A DNA stretch of 64,000 nt, taken from assembly GCA_903642325.1 (NCBI GenBank), contig CAHJWM010000007.1, forward strand, positions 79,616-143,615. Direction: 5' to 3'. A program made the position numbers and the translations under genes. This DNA is from Myxococcales bacterium. GTDB lineage: Bacteria > Myxococcota_A > Polyangia > Polyangiales > Polyangiaceae. Shown piece by piece: positions 8,394 to 17,467 of this stretch (positions within the stretch are counted from its first letter, which is position 1; each line of letters starts with the position of its first letter). Under the pieces are notes generated by a model. It had not been told where the DNA came from. It did no database searches and saw only the letters and a list, made by a program, of their open reading frames with translations.

Positions 8394-9374
8394 GTGACCT
8401 TCGACCTCCTCCTCAAGAAATACTTCACCGGCGTCGTGCTGGCGTTCGTCGCGCTTGCGGCCTACTTCCAGGCCGCTGGCGCCACGCAGTTACTCGGCGC
8501 GGCCCTTTCTGCGCCCGCATCGAGCGCCGTGCCAGGGCGCGCGGCGGCGCTCGTCGCTTCCACACCAAGGTCTCGCCCCACCGCGGACGCCATCATCGCT
8601 CGCAATCCGTTCGACTCGGTAACGGGCCCGCTCAACGGGGTGCCGGTGGATGTGCCCGTGCCGGCCAAGAGCGCAATCGACAACAGCGATCCGTTGAGCG
8701 CGCCGATCTGCGATAGCCCCGCGGCCTTCATCATCACCGAATCTTCGAATCCGATCTGGTCGGTCGCCGCGCTGCAAGGCCCCGGCGAGCCGCGACCAAA
8801 AATGCATCGCGTCGGGGACGATGTGGGCGGCAAGAAGGTCGAGTTCATCGGCTTCAATCCTCGTGAAAACACCCCTTCGGTGTGGCTTTCGAACGGCGGC
8901 ACGCTCTGTCAAGCAATGCTCTTCCGGACGCAACCGGTGCAGCCGGCTACTGCTCCGACTCCAGTCGCTGCCCCGATGCTCGCGCCGCCGCCGCCCGCCG
9001 GCGGTCCGAACCCGGTGCCGGCCGACATTGCCTCTAAAATTCAGAAGATCAGTGACACGGAGTTCAATATCGATCGCTCTGTCGTGGACAAGATTTTGGA
9101 AAATCAAGCCGAGCTGATGAAGTCTGCGCGCATCGTACCGGAGACGAAGGACGGCAAAGTGCTAGGCATTCGCCTGTTCGGAATTCGCCCCGATACGCTG
9201 CTCGGTACGCTCGGTCTGCAGAACGGTGATCGCTTGGAAGCCATCAACGGCTTCAATATGGGTAGCCCAGAAAAAGCGCTCGAAGCATATGCCCGTTTGA
9301 GGACCGCGACCGCTCTGGACGTCAATGTCAACCGGCGCGGCGCGCCGGTGGCGATCGCCTTTCATATCAAGTGA
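8394..9374 (+). CDS. gspC: Type II secretion protein GspC (inner-membrane PDZ protein)
   Basis: A 326-residue protein from a GTG start. One membrane segment lies at about 12-32. A low-complexity stretch follows, then the homology region (about 60-175) that in GspC contacts the secretin N0 domain. A Pro/Ala-rich linker (185-205) leads to a C-terminal PDZ domain (about 230-326), seen in GLQNGDRLEAINGF and VNRRGAPVAI. GspC links the inner-membrane platform to the secretin and takes part in substrate recognition. It is the first gene of the operon and its stop overlaps gspD by 4 nt (GTGA). A weak GGA lies 4-6 nt before the start. Confidence 0.9.
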   Translation: MTFDLLLKKYFTGVVLAFVALAAYFQAAGATQLLGAALSAPASSAVPGRAAALVASTPRSRPTADAIIARNPFDSVTGPLNGVPVDVPVPAKSAIDNSDPLSAPICDSPAAFIITESSNPIWSVAALQGPGEPRPKMHRVGDDVGGKKVEFIGFNPRENTPSVWLSNGGTLCQAMLFRTQPVQPATAPTPVAAPMLAPPPPAGGPNPVPADIASKIQKISDTEFNIDRSVVDKILENQAELMKSARIVPETKDGKVLGIRLFGIRPDTLLGTLGLQNGDRLEAINGFNMGSPEKALEAYARLRTATALDVNVNRRGAPVAIAFHIK

Positions 9375-12058
9375 GTGACCCCGTGACCACCGTGCCTTCG
9401 ATCTCAAAGTTTTCGCGTCCGTTGGGGCTCCGCACCCAGATACGCACGGCGTCGCTCGCGTTCCTCTTGGCCGCGTCGGCGTCTGCGCAAGATGCAACGC
9501 CGGGCGCGCCCGTTCGCAAGTCGGCCGAGCAGATCCGCACCGCCATTCGCAAAGCAGCGGTCCCCCGCGCGGCCGCGCCGCTCGCCGCCACGCCGCTCGC
9601 CGCGCCCGTTTCGGTTGGCGTGACGACGCCGGCTTTGCCGTCCCCCGCCGATCGTGATCCGCCCGGAGCTGCACCCGCGCTGCCAACGACGATGGATAAG
9701 ATTGCTACGGCGACGGATGTGCCATTTCACCCTCAGGGCGGCGGGCAGCTCGTCAAATTCAATTTGCAGGATGCCGACTTGGCGGAGCTCGTGAACCATA
9801 TCAGTGGGCTCACCGGCAAGCGCTTCATTTACGGCGCCAAGGTGCGGACGATCAAGGCAACCGTGGTTTCGCCAGAGCCTGTCACGCTGGAGGAAGCGTA
9901 CCAAGCGTTTCTTTCCATTTTAGACGCGAACGGGATGACCGTCGTGCCCCATGGCAGATTTCTCAAGATCATCGATAGCGGCGGCGCCGTCACCCAGCCC
10001 ACGCCGGTGATTGCGCGCGGTGAGCCCGTGCCGGACTCGGATCGCTTCGTCACTCGTTTGTATCGCTTGGAGCACGTCAGTAGTGACGAGGCCCTCGCGC
10101 TGCTCGGCAAATTCAAGAGCCGGGACGGGGACCTTTCGGTCTACGCCCCAGGCAAGCTTCTGATCATCACCGATACGGCGACGCAAGTGCGACGCTTGAT
10201 GCGAATCGTGGAAGAGATCGACGTGGGCGGCTCGGGGCAGCACATGTGGATCGAGCCAGTCCACAATGGCACGGCTCAAGAGCTGGCCAAGCGCGTGAAT
10301 GAGCTGTTCGATCTGGGTACGGCGGCGGGCGCCCCGGGCTCTGCCGGTGCAAATTCCAAAGCCAGTGGCTTGAGCAAGGTCATCGCCGACGAGCAAACGA
10401 ATTCCCTAATCGTGGTGGGTACCGAGGACTCTTACCTACGCCTGCTCGAAGTGTTGAAACGTCTCGATTCGCAATCGGCGGAGACCGGTAAAATCCACGT
10501 GTTCGCTCTGCAACACGCAATCGCCGAAGAGATGTCGGCGACCCTCAATCAAATGCTCGGTGGGGCCGGCGGTCGTCCGCCCGCCGCCGCTGGTGCCGCG
10601 CCCGGCGGCGCGGCCGCAGGAACCTTCGAAGGTGAGCTACGCGTTACCGCCGACAAGAGTACGAACTCGCTCATCATCACGTCGTCGAATCGGGATTACG
10701 CGACCATGCGTCTGGTCGTCGACAAGCTCGACCACGCGCGCCGTCAGGTATTCATCGAAGCCGTAATCATGGACCTGTCCGTATCGGATTCGACGTCGCT
10801 CGGGGTGTCGTTTCACGGCGGCGCGCCACTGAACAACGATCAGACGTTGTTGTTGGGCGGTTTCAATGCCGGCAAATCCATTGGTTTTCCGGCGGATCCG
10901 AGCCTGCTTCAAGGCTTTGCGGCGGGTATTCGCGGGCCCGCAATACCCGGCACGGCCAACCTACTCGGCAACGGTCTCAGCATCCCTGCATTCGGTGTCG
11001 TCCTGAACGCCATTGCCTCGAGCGGTCGCTCCAATATCTTGGCGACGCCGCACATCATCGCTACCGATAACGTGGCCGCCGAGATCAGCATCGGTGAGAA
11101 CATACCGCTCCAAACCAACGTCGGCGGCGGAGCGTCCGCGCTGACCAGCCTAGCGGGCGGCGCGGCGGGCACGGCCGGCCTCGGCAGCTTGCTCGGGGGG
11201 CTCGGAGGCTTCGCCGCGCAACGCCAAGACGTCGGCAACAAGATCAAGGTCACGCCGCACATCAATGAGTCCAACCAAGTGCGTTTGGAGATCGACCAAG
11301 AGAGCAGCGCACCGGGTGCGACCTCTGGCACCCTCGGCGCAGTCAGCATCACCAAGCGCACGGCCAACACCACCGTCGTGGTTCAGGATCAGCAAACCAT
11401 CGTGATCGGCGGGCTGATGAGCGATGAATACACCACCTCGCGTACCAAGGTGCCAGTGCTGGGTGACCTGCCCCTGCTGGGGGCCTTGTTCCGCACTTCC
11501 GACGTACAGAAACGAAAGAAGAGCTTGCTGTTGGTTCTGACGCCCCACGTCATCCGCGATCAGGAAGACCTCCGGAAGATCTTCGAGCGCAAGATGCAGG
11601 AGCGGCAAGAATTTTTGGATCGTTACATGGTGTTCTCGGGTGAGGATTGGAAAGCGCCGCACGACTGGTCGCGCACCAGCGGTCTGGTCGAGGACATTCG
11701 CAAAGCCTTCTTCGAAGTTGCCGAGCAAGAGCGGCTCGAGCAGGAGAGCAAACCGCGCGAAAATCCGGCGCGAGAGCCAAGCGATCCGATCGAGCTGCCG
11801 AGCGACGTGCACGGCGTCGGGGCCGCCGCGCCGCAATCGGGCATGGGCAGCAGCAACACGACCAATCTGGGCAATCCGGCGCCGCGCAGGGTCGCACAGC
11901 CTGCGCTCGGTGCGCCGGCTCCGGCGGCGCCGGGCTCGAACGCCCCGACCGCGCCGCCGCCTACACCCCCGCCAGCTTCCCCCACGCAGGGCAATAACGA
12001 GCCGGCATTTCGAATCAATCCGCTCGCGCGTAGCGTGAACGCCGATCGCGTGGAGTGA
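9371..12058 (+). CDS. gspD: Type II secretion secretin GspD
   Basis: An 895-residue outer-membrane secretin from a GTG start overlapping gspC. A signal peptide ends near LAASASAQ (about residue 40). A Pro/Ala-rich region follows, then N0 (about 118-195, with FNLQDADLAELV), N1-N3 repeats (about 215-460) and the secretin core (about 460-740), where VPVLGDLPLLGALFR near 695 is the family signature. N3 and the gate region contain Gly/Ala-rich inserts. The C-terminal 140 residues after the core are Pro/Ala-rich; in other systems this region binds the pilotin, and none is recognisable in this window. It forms the outer-membrane channel. It overlaps gspE by 4 nt. Confidence 0.95.
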   Translation: MSDPVTTVPSISKFSRPLGLRTQIRTASLAFLLAASASAQDATPGAPVRKSAEQIRTAIRKAAVPRAAAPLAATPLAAPVSVGVTTPALPSPADRDPPGAAPALPTTMDKIATATDVPFHPQGGGQLVKFNLQDADLAELVNHISGLTGKRFIYGAKVRTIKATVVSPEPVTLEEAYQAFLSILDANGMTVVPHGRFLKIIDSGGAVTQPTPVIARGEPVPDSDRFVTRLYRLEHVSSDEALALLGKFKSRDGDLSVYAPGKLLIITDTATQVRRLMRIVEEIDVGGSGQHMWIEPVHNGTAQELAKRVNELFDLGTAAGAPGSAGANSKASGLSKVIADEQTNSLIVVGTEDSYLRLLEVLKRLDSQSAETGKIHVFALQHAIAEEMSATLNQMLGGAGGRPPAAAGAAPGGAAAGTFEGELRVTADKSTNSLIITSSNRDYATMRLVVDKLDHARRQVFIEAVIMDLSVSDSTSLGVSFHGGAPLNNDQTLLLGGFNAGKSIGFPADPSLLQGFAAGIRGPAIPGTANLLGNGLSIPAFGVVLNAIASSGRSNILATPHIIATDNVAAEISIGENIPLQTNVGGGASALTSLAGGAAGTAGLGSLLGGLGGFAAQRQDVGNKIKVTPHINESNQVRLEIDQESSAPGATSGTLGAVSITKRTANTTVVVQDQQTIVIGGLMSDEYTTSRTKVPVLGDLPLLGALFRTSDVQKRKKSLLLVLTPHVIRDQEDLRKIFERKMQERQEFLDRYMVFSGEDWKAPHDWSRTSGLVEDIRKAFFEVAEQERLEQESKPRENPAREPSDPIELPSDVHGVGAAAPQSGMGSSNTTNLGNPAPRRVAQPALGAPAPAAPGSNAPTAPPPTPPPASPTQGNNEPAFRINPLARSVNADRVE

Positions 12059-13830
12059 GCATGCAAGAGCAACGCGCGCTCGGCAATATTCTGGTTCGGC
12101 ACGGCGTCCTGCCGGAGGTCGCGCTCGAGCCTTTCTACGCGCAGCAGCGGGAAAAGGCGACGCCGCTTTTCGAGCTGCTGTTGACTTCGAAGCTTGCAAC
12201 CCCGAGCACGTTGGCGCGCGCGCTGGCTGCAGAGTGTCGCCTGCCGTTCGTGGAAACGATCGACGTCGGAAGCGTGCCAGCCGACATGGCCAACAAGCTT
12301 CCCATCGGCTACGCCAAGACGCACAAGATCCTGGTCGTTGGGTACTATGACGATCGCGTCGAGGTGGTGTGCGCAGACCCGCTCGACACGGACGGGCTGG
12401 ACGATATCCGCGCGGCCTTTCAAAAGCCGGTGTTGTTGTCGGTAGCGCCCGCCGACACGGTGATCGATGCGATCAACCAAGTCTACGAGCGACAGCAAAC
12501 GATCAGCGAGCTCGAAACCGCGGAGGTCGCTGATGCGGAAGAGATCGATATCCTCGACTCGGACGACGACGCGCCGATCATTCGCTGGGTAAATGGCCTA
12601 TTTTCGCAGTCGGTGAAAGAGCGAGCAAGCGACATTCACATCGAGCCCGAAGAGCGAGAGGTGGTGGTGCGCTACCGTGTAGACGGGCAATTGTACGTAG
12701 CCCGCCGCGCCAGCTTGCAGTTCATGAGCTCCGTCATCGCGCGCGTGAAGATCATGGCCGGCTTGAACATCGCCGAAAAGCGACTGCCGCAAGACGGTCG
12801 CATTTCACTCCGTATTGCCGGTCGTAGCATCGACGTACGCGTCTCGACGATTCCGACCAGTCGCGATCACGAGCGAATCGTCATGCGTCTATTGCACAAA
12901 ACCAGCAAACTGCTCGACATCGCCGAGGTCGGCTTCGCCGAGCGTGACCGCTGGCTGATGGAATACTTGATTCATCGGCCGAACGGAATTTTGTTGGTAA
13001 CGGGGCCCACCGGTAGTGGCAAGACCACGACCCTGTATGCTTGCCTGAACAAGATCAACCGGCCCAAGATCAATATCCTCACCGCGGAGGATCCAGTCGA
13101 ATACGAGATCGGAGGAGTTCACCAAGTCGCGGTGCAGGCAAAGATCGGCCTGACCTTCGCCAGCGCGCTGCGCGCCTTTTTACGGCAAGATCCGGACGTC
13201 ATCATGGTCGGCGAGATTCGCGACCGCGAGACCGCCGAGATAGCGATCCACGCGTCCATGACGGGGCATCTGGTGTTGAGCACGCTGCACACCAATGACG
13301 CGGCCAGCGCGGTGACGCGCCTCGTGGAGATGGACATCGAGGCGTTTTTGGTGCGCTCGACGGTGATCGGCATTCTGGCCCAGCGCCTGGTGCGCGTGCT
13401 GTGCCCCCACTGCAAGGAGGCCTACGAGGCGACGCCGTTCGAGCTTTCCCAGCTGGGTATCGATCCGGATCGCACGCGGCGTCGCGATGAGCGCGTGCTC
13501 TCGCCGCGCTACACGGCGCAAGGTGTCAATTACGAGCCGGTCGGGTGGCGCGGCCCGGGCATGCCCACGCTTTATCGCGCGGTCGGCTGCCAACACTGCG
13601 AAAAGAAGGGCTTTACCGGACGGATGGGCATCTACGAGCTGCTCGTCGCCGACGACGCGGTAGGCGCTCTAGTGCTAGCCAGCGCGGATGCCCAGACCAT
13701 CAAGCGCGCGGCCCAAAGTCAGGGTATGGACTCTCTGCGCGACGATGGCGCACGTAAAGTCCTCCTGGGTCTGACCACGGTCGAAGAAGTCGTGGCCGCC
13801 ACTCAAGAAGACGTAATCGTCGACTCATAG
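12055..13830 (+). CDS. gspE: Type II secretion ATPase GspE
   Basis: A 591-residue cytoplasmic hexameric ATPase that drives pseudopilus assembly. An N-terminal N1E-type domain (about 1-150) binds GspL. The ATPase core shows ASDIHIEPEE, Walker A GPTGSGKTTT, the Asp box and Walker B with DVIMVGEIRDRET, and the His box in VLSTLHTNDAA. A zinc-binding CPHC...CQHC pair is present, but the two halves are separated by about 60 residues, longer than usual. The start could be GTG 12055 (overlapping the gspD stop) or ATG 12061; the overlap favours the former. It is followed 10 nt later by gspF. Confidence 0.96.
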   Translation: MSMQEQRALGNILVRHGVLPEVALEPFYAQQREKATPLFELLLTSKLATPSTLARALAAECRLPFVETIDVGSVPADMANKLPIGYAKTHKILVVGYYDDRVEVVCADPLDTDGLDDIRAAFQKPVLLSVAPADTVIDAINQVYERQQTISELETAEVADAEEIDILDSDDDAPIIRWVNGLFSQSVKERASDIHIEPEEREVVVRYRVDGQLYVARRASLQFMSSVIARVKIMAGLNIAEKRLPQDGRISLRIAGRSIDVRVSTIPTSRDHERIVMRLLHKTSKLLDIAEVGFAERDRWLMEYLIHRPNGILLVTGPTGSGKTTTLYACLNKINRPKINILTAEDPVEYEIGGVHQVAVQAKIGLTFASALRAFLRQDPDVIMVGEIRDRETAEIAIHASMTGHLVLSTLHTNDAASAVTRLVEMDIEAFLVRSTVIGILAQRLVRVLCPHCKEAYEATPFELSQLGIDPDRTRRRDERVLSPRYTAQGVNYEPVGWRGPGMPTLYRAVGCQHCEKKGFTGRMGIYELLVADDAVGALVLASADAQTIKRAAQSQGMDSLRDDGARKVLLGLTTVEEVVAATQEDVIVDS

Positions 13831-13840
13831 GTGCCGAGCC

Positions 13841-15067
13841 ATGGCTGTCTTCGAGTATCGCGGAATCCAAATTACGTCCGGCAAGCCGGTCAAAGGCTAC
13901 CGAGACGCAGACAACGCCAAGTCCCTGCGCGCGGTGTTGCGCAAGGACGGGGTACTGCTCACTCAAGCGAACGAGGAAGCGGAGCGCGGTAGCAAGGGCG
14001 GGCGCAAGCTCGATCTATTCGCCTTCATGAAGCGTCCGTCTACCGCTGACGTCGCAGTGATGACCCGGCAGCTCGCCACGCTGGTCCGCGCCGGCGTCCC
14101 GCTCGTAGAATCGGTGGCAGCGTTGACCGAACAGGTCGAGAAAGAGCAACTCAAGCGCACGCTCACCAGCGTGCGTGAAACGCTGAATGAAGGCACGGCC
14201 TTTGCCAAGAGCCTCGAAGCGCATCCCACGATTTTTCCGCCGCTCTACGTTAATATGGTAGCGGCCGGCGAGGCTTCGGGAACCTTGGAAGCGGTGCTCG
14301 AGCGTTTGGCCGACTTCATGGAAGGTCAGGCCAGGTTGAAGGGCAAGGTGACCGCCGCCCTCGCGTACCCGGTCTTGATGATGTTCATCGGCATCGTCAT
14401 GGTCGGCGTGCTGATGGTGGCCGTGGTGCCGAAGGTGACGAGCATCTTCGACAACCTGGGGCACGCATTGCCCTGGTACACCCGGCTCTTGATCGTCGTA
14501 TCCAACGTGGTGGCCGGTTACTGGTGGCTGATCATCGCCGTGACCGTCGGCACGGTGGTGGGCTTTCGTCGTTGGCGTGCCACGCCAGCGGGTAGGCTGA
14601 AGTGGGATTCCTTCCGATTGGTGGTTCCGATCTTCGGTCGTCTGCAGCTGCTCGTGTCGGTCGCGCGCTTCGCGCGCACGCTGTCCACCCTCTTGTCGAG
14701 TGGAGTGCAGCTGCTTCAAGCGATGGAAATTGGCCGCCACGTTCTAGAAAATTCGCGGCTCGAGGCCGTGATCAGTGAGGCCATTGGCTCGATCCGCGGT
14801 GGAGAAAGCATCGCGGAGCCGCTCAAGCGCGCCCGGGTTTTCCCGCCCATGGTCACGCACATGATCGCCGTTGGCGAAAAAACCGGTCAGCTCGAGGCCA
14901 TGCTCGAGAATGTGAGCCGCGCTTACGAGGCCGACGTCGAAACCCGTGTCGTTGCTCTCACGAGCTTGCTCGAGCCGCTGATGATCGTCTTGCTGGGTGG
15001 AGTCGTCGGTTTCATTGCCATGGCCATTCTGATGCCTCTGATCCAGATGAACGAGCTGGTGCAGTGA
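13841..15067 (+). CDS. gspF: Type II secretion inner-membrane platform protein GspF
   Basis: A 408-residue polytopic protein of the usual length. It carries two copies of the T2SS F domain (about 70-195 and 275-398), each with the ATxxRAGVPLV or SSGVQLLQAM type start and the AGEASGTLE or VGEKTGQLE motif, and three membrane segments. GspF sits at the base of the platform and couples the GspE ATPase to pseudopilus growth. The stop overlaps the following GspG-like gene by 4 nt. Confidence 0.96.
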   Translation: MAVFEYRGIQITSGKPVKGYRDADNAKSLRAVLRKDGVLLTQANEEAERGSKGGRKLDLFAFMKRPSTADVAVMTRQLATLVRAGVPLVESVAALTEQVEKEQLKRTLTSVRETLNEGTAFAKSLEAHPTIFPPLYVNMVAAGEASGTLEAVLERLADFMEGQARLKGKVTAALAYPVLMMFIGIVMVGVLMVAVVPKVTSIFDNLGHALPWYTRLLIVVSNVVAGYWWLIIAVTVGTVVGFRRWRATPAGRLKWDSFRLVVPIFGRLQLLVSVARFARTLSTLLSSGVQLLQAMEIGRHVLENSRLEAVISEAIGSIRGGESIAEPLKRARVFPPMVTHMIAVGEKTGQLEAMLENVSRAYEADVETRVVALTSLLEPLMIVLLGGVVGFIAMAILMPLIQMNELVQ

Positions 15068-15489
15068 TGGTTGGCGCTCGCCGCTTCGCCACGGTCGAAC
15101 GCCGGATCCGCTTTCCCTGGGAGCGCCGAGGCGGCCTACGCGCCCTACTCAAGCTCGGGCGCGCCGGTCCCGTCCTGCTCGTGCTCGGAGTGCTGGCGTT
15201 CATCGTCACGCTCGGGGTGCGCGAGCGCCGCAGCGCGGGTGTGCGTCAAACTCGCGCGACGCTGATTGGCGTTCGCCGCGCGCTCGACGCTTATCGCGCC
15301 GACAACGACGGTGGCTGTCCGAGCGGGCTCGACAAGCTCGCCGCCTATGGAAATTTCAAAGAAACGCCCACCGACGCTTGGGGGCACGCTCTTCGGTTCA
15401 GTTGCCCGGCTCGCCGCGAAGGAGAAGCCTATCAGCTCTCGAGCGACGGACCGGATGGCGAACCGGGTGGGCTCGATCGAGTAGAATGA
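15064..15489 (+). CDS. GspG-like pseudopilin paralogue without a prepilin leader
   Basis: A 141-residue protein (GTG 15064; ATG 15067 is an alternative) between gspF and gspG. After one membrane segment (about 35-52) the C-terminal part matches a GspG globular domain: a helix continuing from the membrane segment, the TDAWGHALRF strand and the SSDGPDGEPGG turn that binds calcium in GspG. Cys85 and Cys114 lie where the neighbouring GspG also has two cysteines, implying a shared disulfide. The N-terminus lacks the G|FTLxE prepilin peptidase site; about 34 basic residues precede the hydrophobic stretch, with no Gly followed by a hydrophobic residue and Glu at +5. It may therefore be a membrane-anchored, non-processed GspG-like component. 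It overlaps gspF by 4 nt and lies 10 nt before gspG. Confidence 0.75.
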   Translation: MMVGARRFATVERRIRFPWERRGGLRALLKLGRAGPVLLVLGVLAFIVTLGVRERRSAGVRQTRATLIGVRRALDAYRADNDGGCPSGLDKLAAYGNFKETPTDAWGHALRFSCPARREGEAYQLSSDGPDGEPGGLDRVE

Positions 15490-15499
15490 CGAGGAACCC

Positions 15500-15961
15500 A
15501 TGAACACGAAAACAATGGATTTTAGCCGTACTGAGGCGTTTCAACGATGGTCGAGCCGGTGGCGCACGTGCCGCCTACAGCGAGGCGTGACGCTCGTCGA
15601 GGTGCTGATCGTGGTCGCGATCATCGCCATGGTGGCCGGCGGCGTCGCCGTGTTCGCTTTGCCCAAGTACAAGGAAGCGCAGATCAAGAACGCCGAAACG
15701 GGCGCGCGCATCGTGCGTACGGCAGTGCAGCAATGGCAGGCCGCCAACAACGAGACGAGCTGCCCCACCATCAGTCAGCTCGTTCAAGAAAAGCAGCTCG
15801 ACCCCGGTCAGAGCACGAACGACTCCTGGAATCAGCCGTACACACTGACCTGCACGGACGATGAAGTGGTCATTTCGTCCAACGGCCCGGACAAGAAGAA
15901 GGGGACCAAGGACGACATCGTCGTTCCGAAGGGCGCGGGGACGAGCGCCGAAACGCAATAG
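15500..15961 (+). CDS. gspG: Type II secretion major pseudopilin GspG
   Basis: A 153-residue prepilin. A long 29-residue leader ends in a prepilin peptidase site RG|VTLVE, with Gly29 before the cut and Glu at +5. The hydrophobic helix and the GspG fold follow, with NDSWNQPY and the SSNGPDKKKGTKDD calcium-loop region. Two cysteines (in TSCPTI and LTCTDD) align with those of the preceding GspG-like protein. GspG subunits build the pseudopilus shaft. The leader is unusually long compared with the common 6-10 residues, and an alternative downstream start is possible. Cleavage needs a prepilin peptidase encoded outside the window. Confidence 0.95.
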   Translation: MNTKTMDFSRTEAFQRWSSRWRTCRLQRGVTLVEVLIVVAIIAMVAGGVAVFALPKYKEAQIKNAETGARIVRTAVQQWQAANNETSCPTISQLVQEKQLDPGQSTNDSWNQPYTLTCTDDEVVISSNGPDKKKGTKDDIVVPKGAGTSAETQ

Positions 15962-15974
15962 TCGCCCAAACGTG

Positions 15975-16694
15975 ATGCCGACTGCACTCCCAAGAGCGTT
16001 CCAAGGTGCGCGCCGCGAGCAGCGCGGGCTCACCCTCGTCGAGCTCTTGATCGTGGTCGCCTTGATTGCCGTGCTCGGCGGCTCGGTGCTGATGGGCCCG
16101 GGCATGCTCGAAGGCAGTCGCCTCAAGTCTGCGGCGACGCTGATCGTCAGCGGAATTCGTTTGGGGATTGCCCGAGCCAGCACCACGGGGCGCCCAACCC
16201 GGCTGGCCTTCGACCTAGACAACGCAAAAATGACGCTCGAAGAAGCGAGCACCAGCGTCGTGCTACGCGAACACACCAAAGACGCGAGCTCTGGCGCCGA
16301 GCCGTCGACCGAGCTCGAACGGAAGGCTCACGCCGAATCCGACCGCATTCTGGAGGGCCCTCACTCTCCGCGCCCGAGCTTCAAAGCAGTCGCGGGCTTC
16401 AACGCGGCCGAGGGTGACAAGGGCCCGGCCCGATCACTCGGCAACGGCGTCGAGTTCATCAGCGTGCAGACGGATCACGACGACGAGCCGCGCACGAGCG
16501 GGCGCGCCTATCTGTATTTTTTCCCAGGCGGTACGACCGAGCGCGCCTCGGTTCAGCTCAAACGTCGCGGAGACGACACCGGCCTGACCGTGACCGTCAG
16601 CGGGCTCACCGGCCGCGCCAAGATCGACCGCGGACGGATCGAGCTGCCTCGGGCTCGTACCGACGGTGAGGCGAGCGAGCGCGAGGAGCGATGA
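15975..16694 (+). CDS. gspH: Type II secretion minor pseudopilin GspH
   Basis: A 239-residue prepilin-like protein. I place the start at ATG 15975, 14 nt after gspG; GTG 15972 is directly before it and the longer open frame overlaps gspG. The leader ends at RG|LTLVE (Gly18), followed by the hydrophobic helix. The C-terminal domain shows the beta-rich GspH/FimT pattern (TGRPTRLAFDLDNAKM and AYLYFFPGGTTERASV). GspH is part of the pseudopilus-tip group with I, J and K. A charged, disordered-looking insert occupies about 85-150. It overlaps gspI by 4 nt. Confidence 0.9.
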   Translation: MPTALPRAFQGARREQRGLTLVELLIVVALIAVLGGSVLMGPGMLEGSRLKSAATLIVSGIRLGIARASTTGRPTRLAFDLDNAKMTLEEASTSVVLREHTKDASSGAEPSTELERKAHAESDRILEGPHSPRPSFKAVAGFNAAEGDKGPARSLGNGVEFISVQTDHDDEPRTSGRAYLYFFPGGTTERASVQLKRRGDDTGLTVTVSGLTGRAKIDRGRIELPRARTDGEASEREER

Positions 16695-17467
16695 GTCGCG
16701 CGCTCGATCAGCGGGGCTTCACCTTGCTCGAGGTCTTGGTCGCAATTGCCATCCTGGGCCTCGGGTTGACCGTCATTTTGGGCTCTCAGGTGGGCCTGTT
16801 CACGAATGCGGCGCGCGGCGAGCATCTGACGGTCGCGACCAACCTGGTCCGCTGCAAGATGAGCGAGATCGAGGTCAAGCTCTTGACGTACGGCTATCAG
16901 CTTACTGACGAAACGGACGAAGGCGTGTGTTGCGCTGGTGAAGATCTGGACAGCGACGGTTATCGTTGCTCGTGGAAGATAGAGCGCGTCAAGCTACCCG
17001 AGCTGCCGCTCAGCGGGATGGACGCCGGCGCAAACCCAGGCGGGGATGGTGGCTTGGATCTGGGCCCAATCGGTCTCTTGACCGGCCTCAATCAACCAGG
17101 CGGCCAGAGCCTGGGCAACAAGGCCAACCCCACCGATCTCGCCAAGACGCTAGGTAATGCGCCGAGCCCGATGAGCCTCGCTCCAATGATGATGAGCATG
17201 GTCTATCCGACTTTGAAGCCCATGCTCGAGGCCAGCATTCGCAAAGTGAGCGTGACTGTCACGTACAAGGAGGGCAAGTTCGATCGCGAGCTCTTGGTCA
17301 CGCAATACGTGACCAACCCTCAGCAGGGGCAGCTCGATCCCGCCGTCGCCGGCAGCGGCGGAGGCACTGGCCTCGGCGCGCTCGGAGGTCTGCTTCCCGG
17401 AGCTTCGGCTCCCAGCACCGGTACCCTTGGTACGACGGGAACCACGACGGGGTTCGGCACGCGATGA
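16691..17467 (+). CDS. gspI: Type II secretion minor pseudopilin GspI
   Basis: A 258-residue prepilin with leader MSRALDQRG cut before FTLLE (Gly9, Glu +5). It contains the GspI-like segment ATNLVRCKMSEIE and a Cys pair (GVCCAGEDLD) plus another Cys. It is about twice the usual GspI length because of a Gly/Pro/Met-rich insertion (about 105-170) and a Gly/Thr-rich tail. GspI nucleates the tip complex with J and K. It overlaps both gspH and gspJ by 4 nt. Confidence 0.9.
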   Translation: MSRALDQRGFTLLEVLVAIAILGLGLTVILGSQVGLFTNAARGEHLTVATNLVRCKMSEIEVKLLTYGYQLTDETDEGVCCAGEDLDSDGYRCSWKIERVKLPELPLSGMDAGANPGGDGGLDLGPIGLLTGLNQPGGQSLGNKANPTDLAKTLGNAPSPMSLAPMMMSMVYPTLKPMLEASIRKVSVTVTYKEGKFDRELLVTQYVTNPQQGQLDPAVAGSGGGTGLGALGGLLPGASAPSTGTLGTTGTTTGFGTR

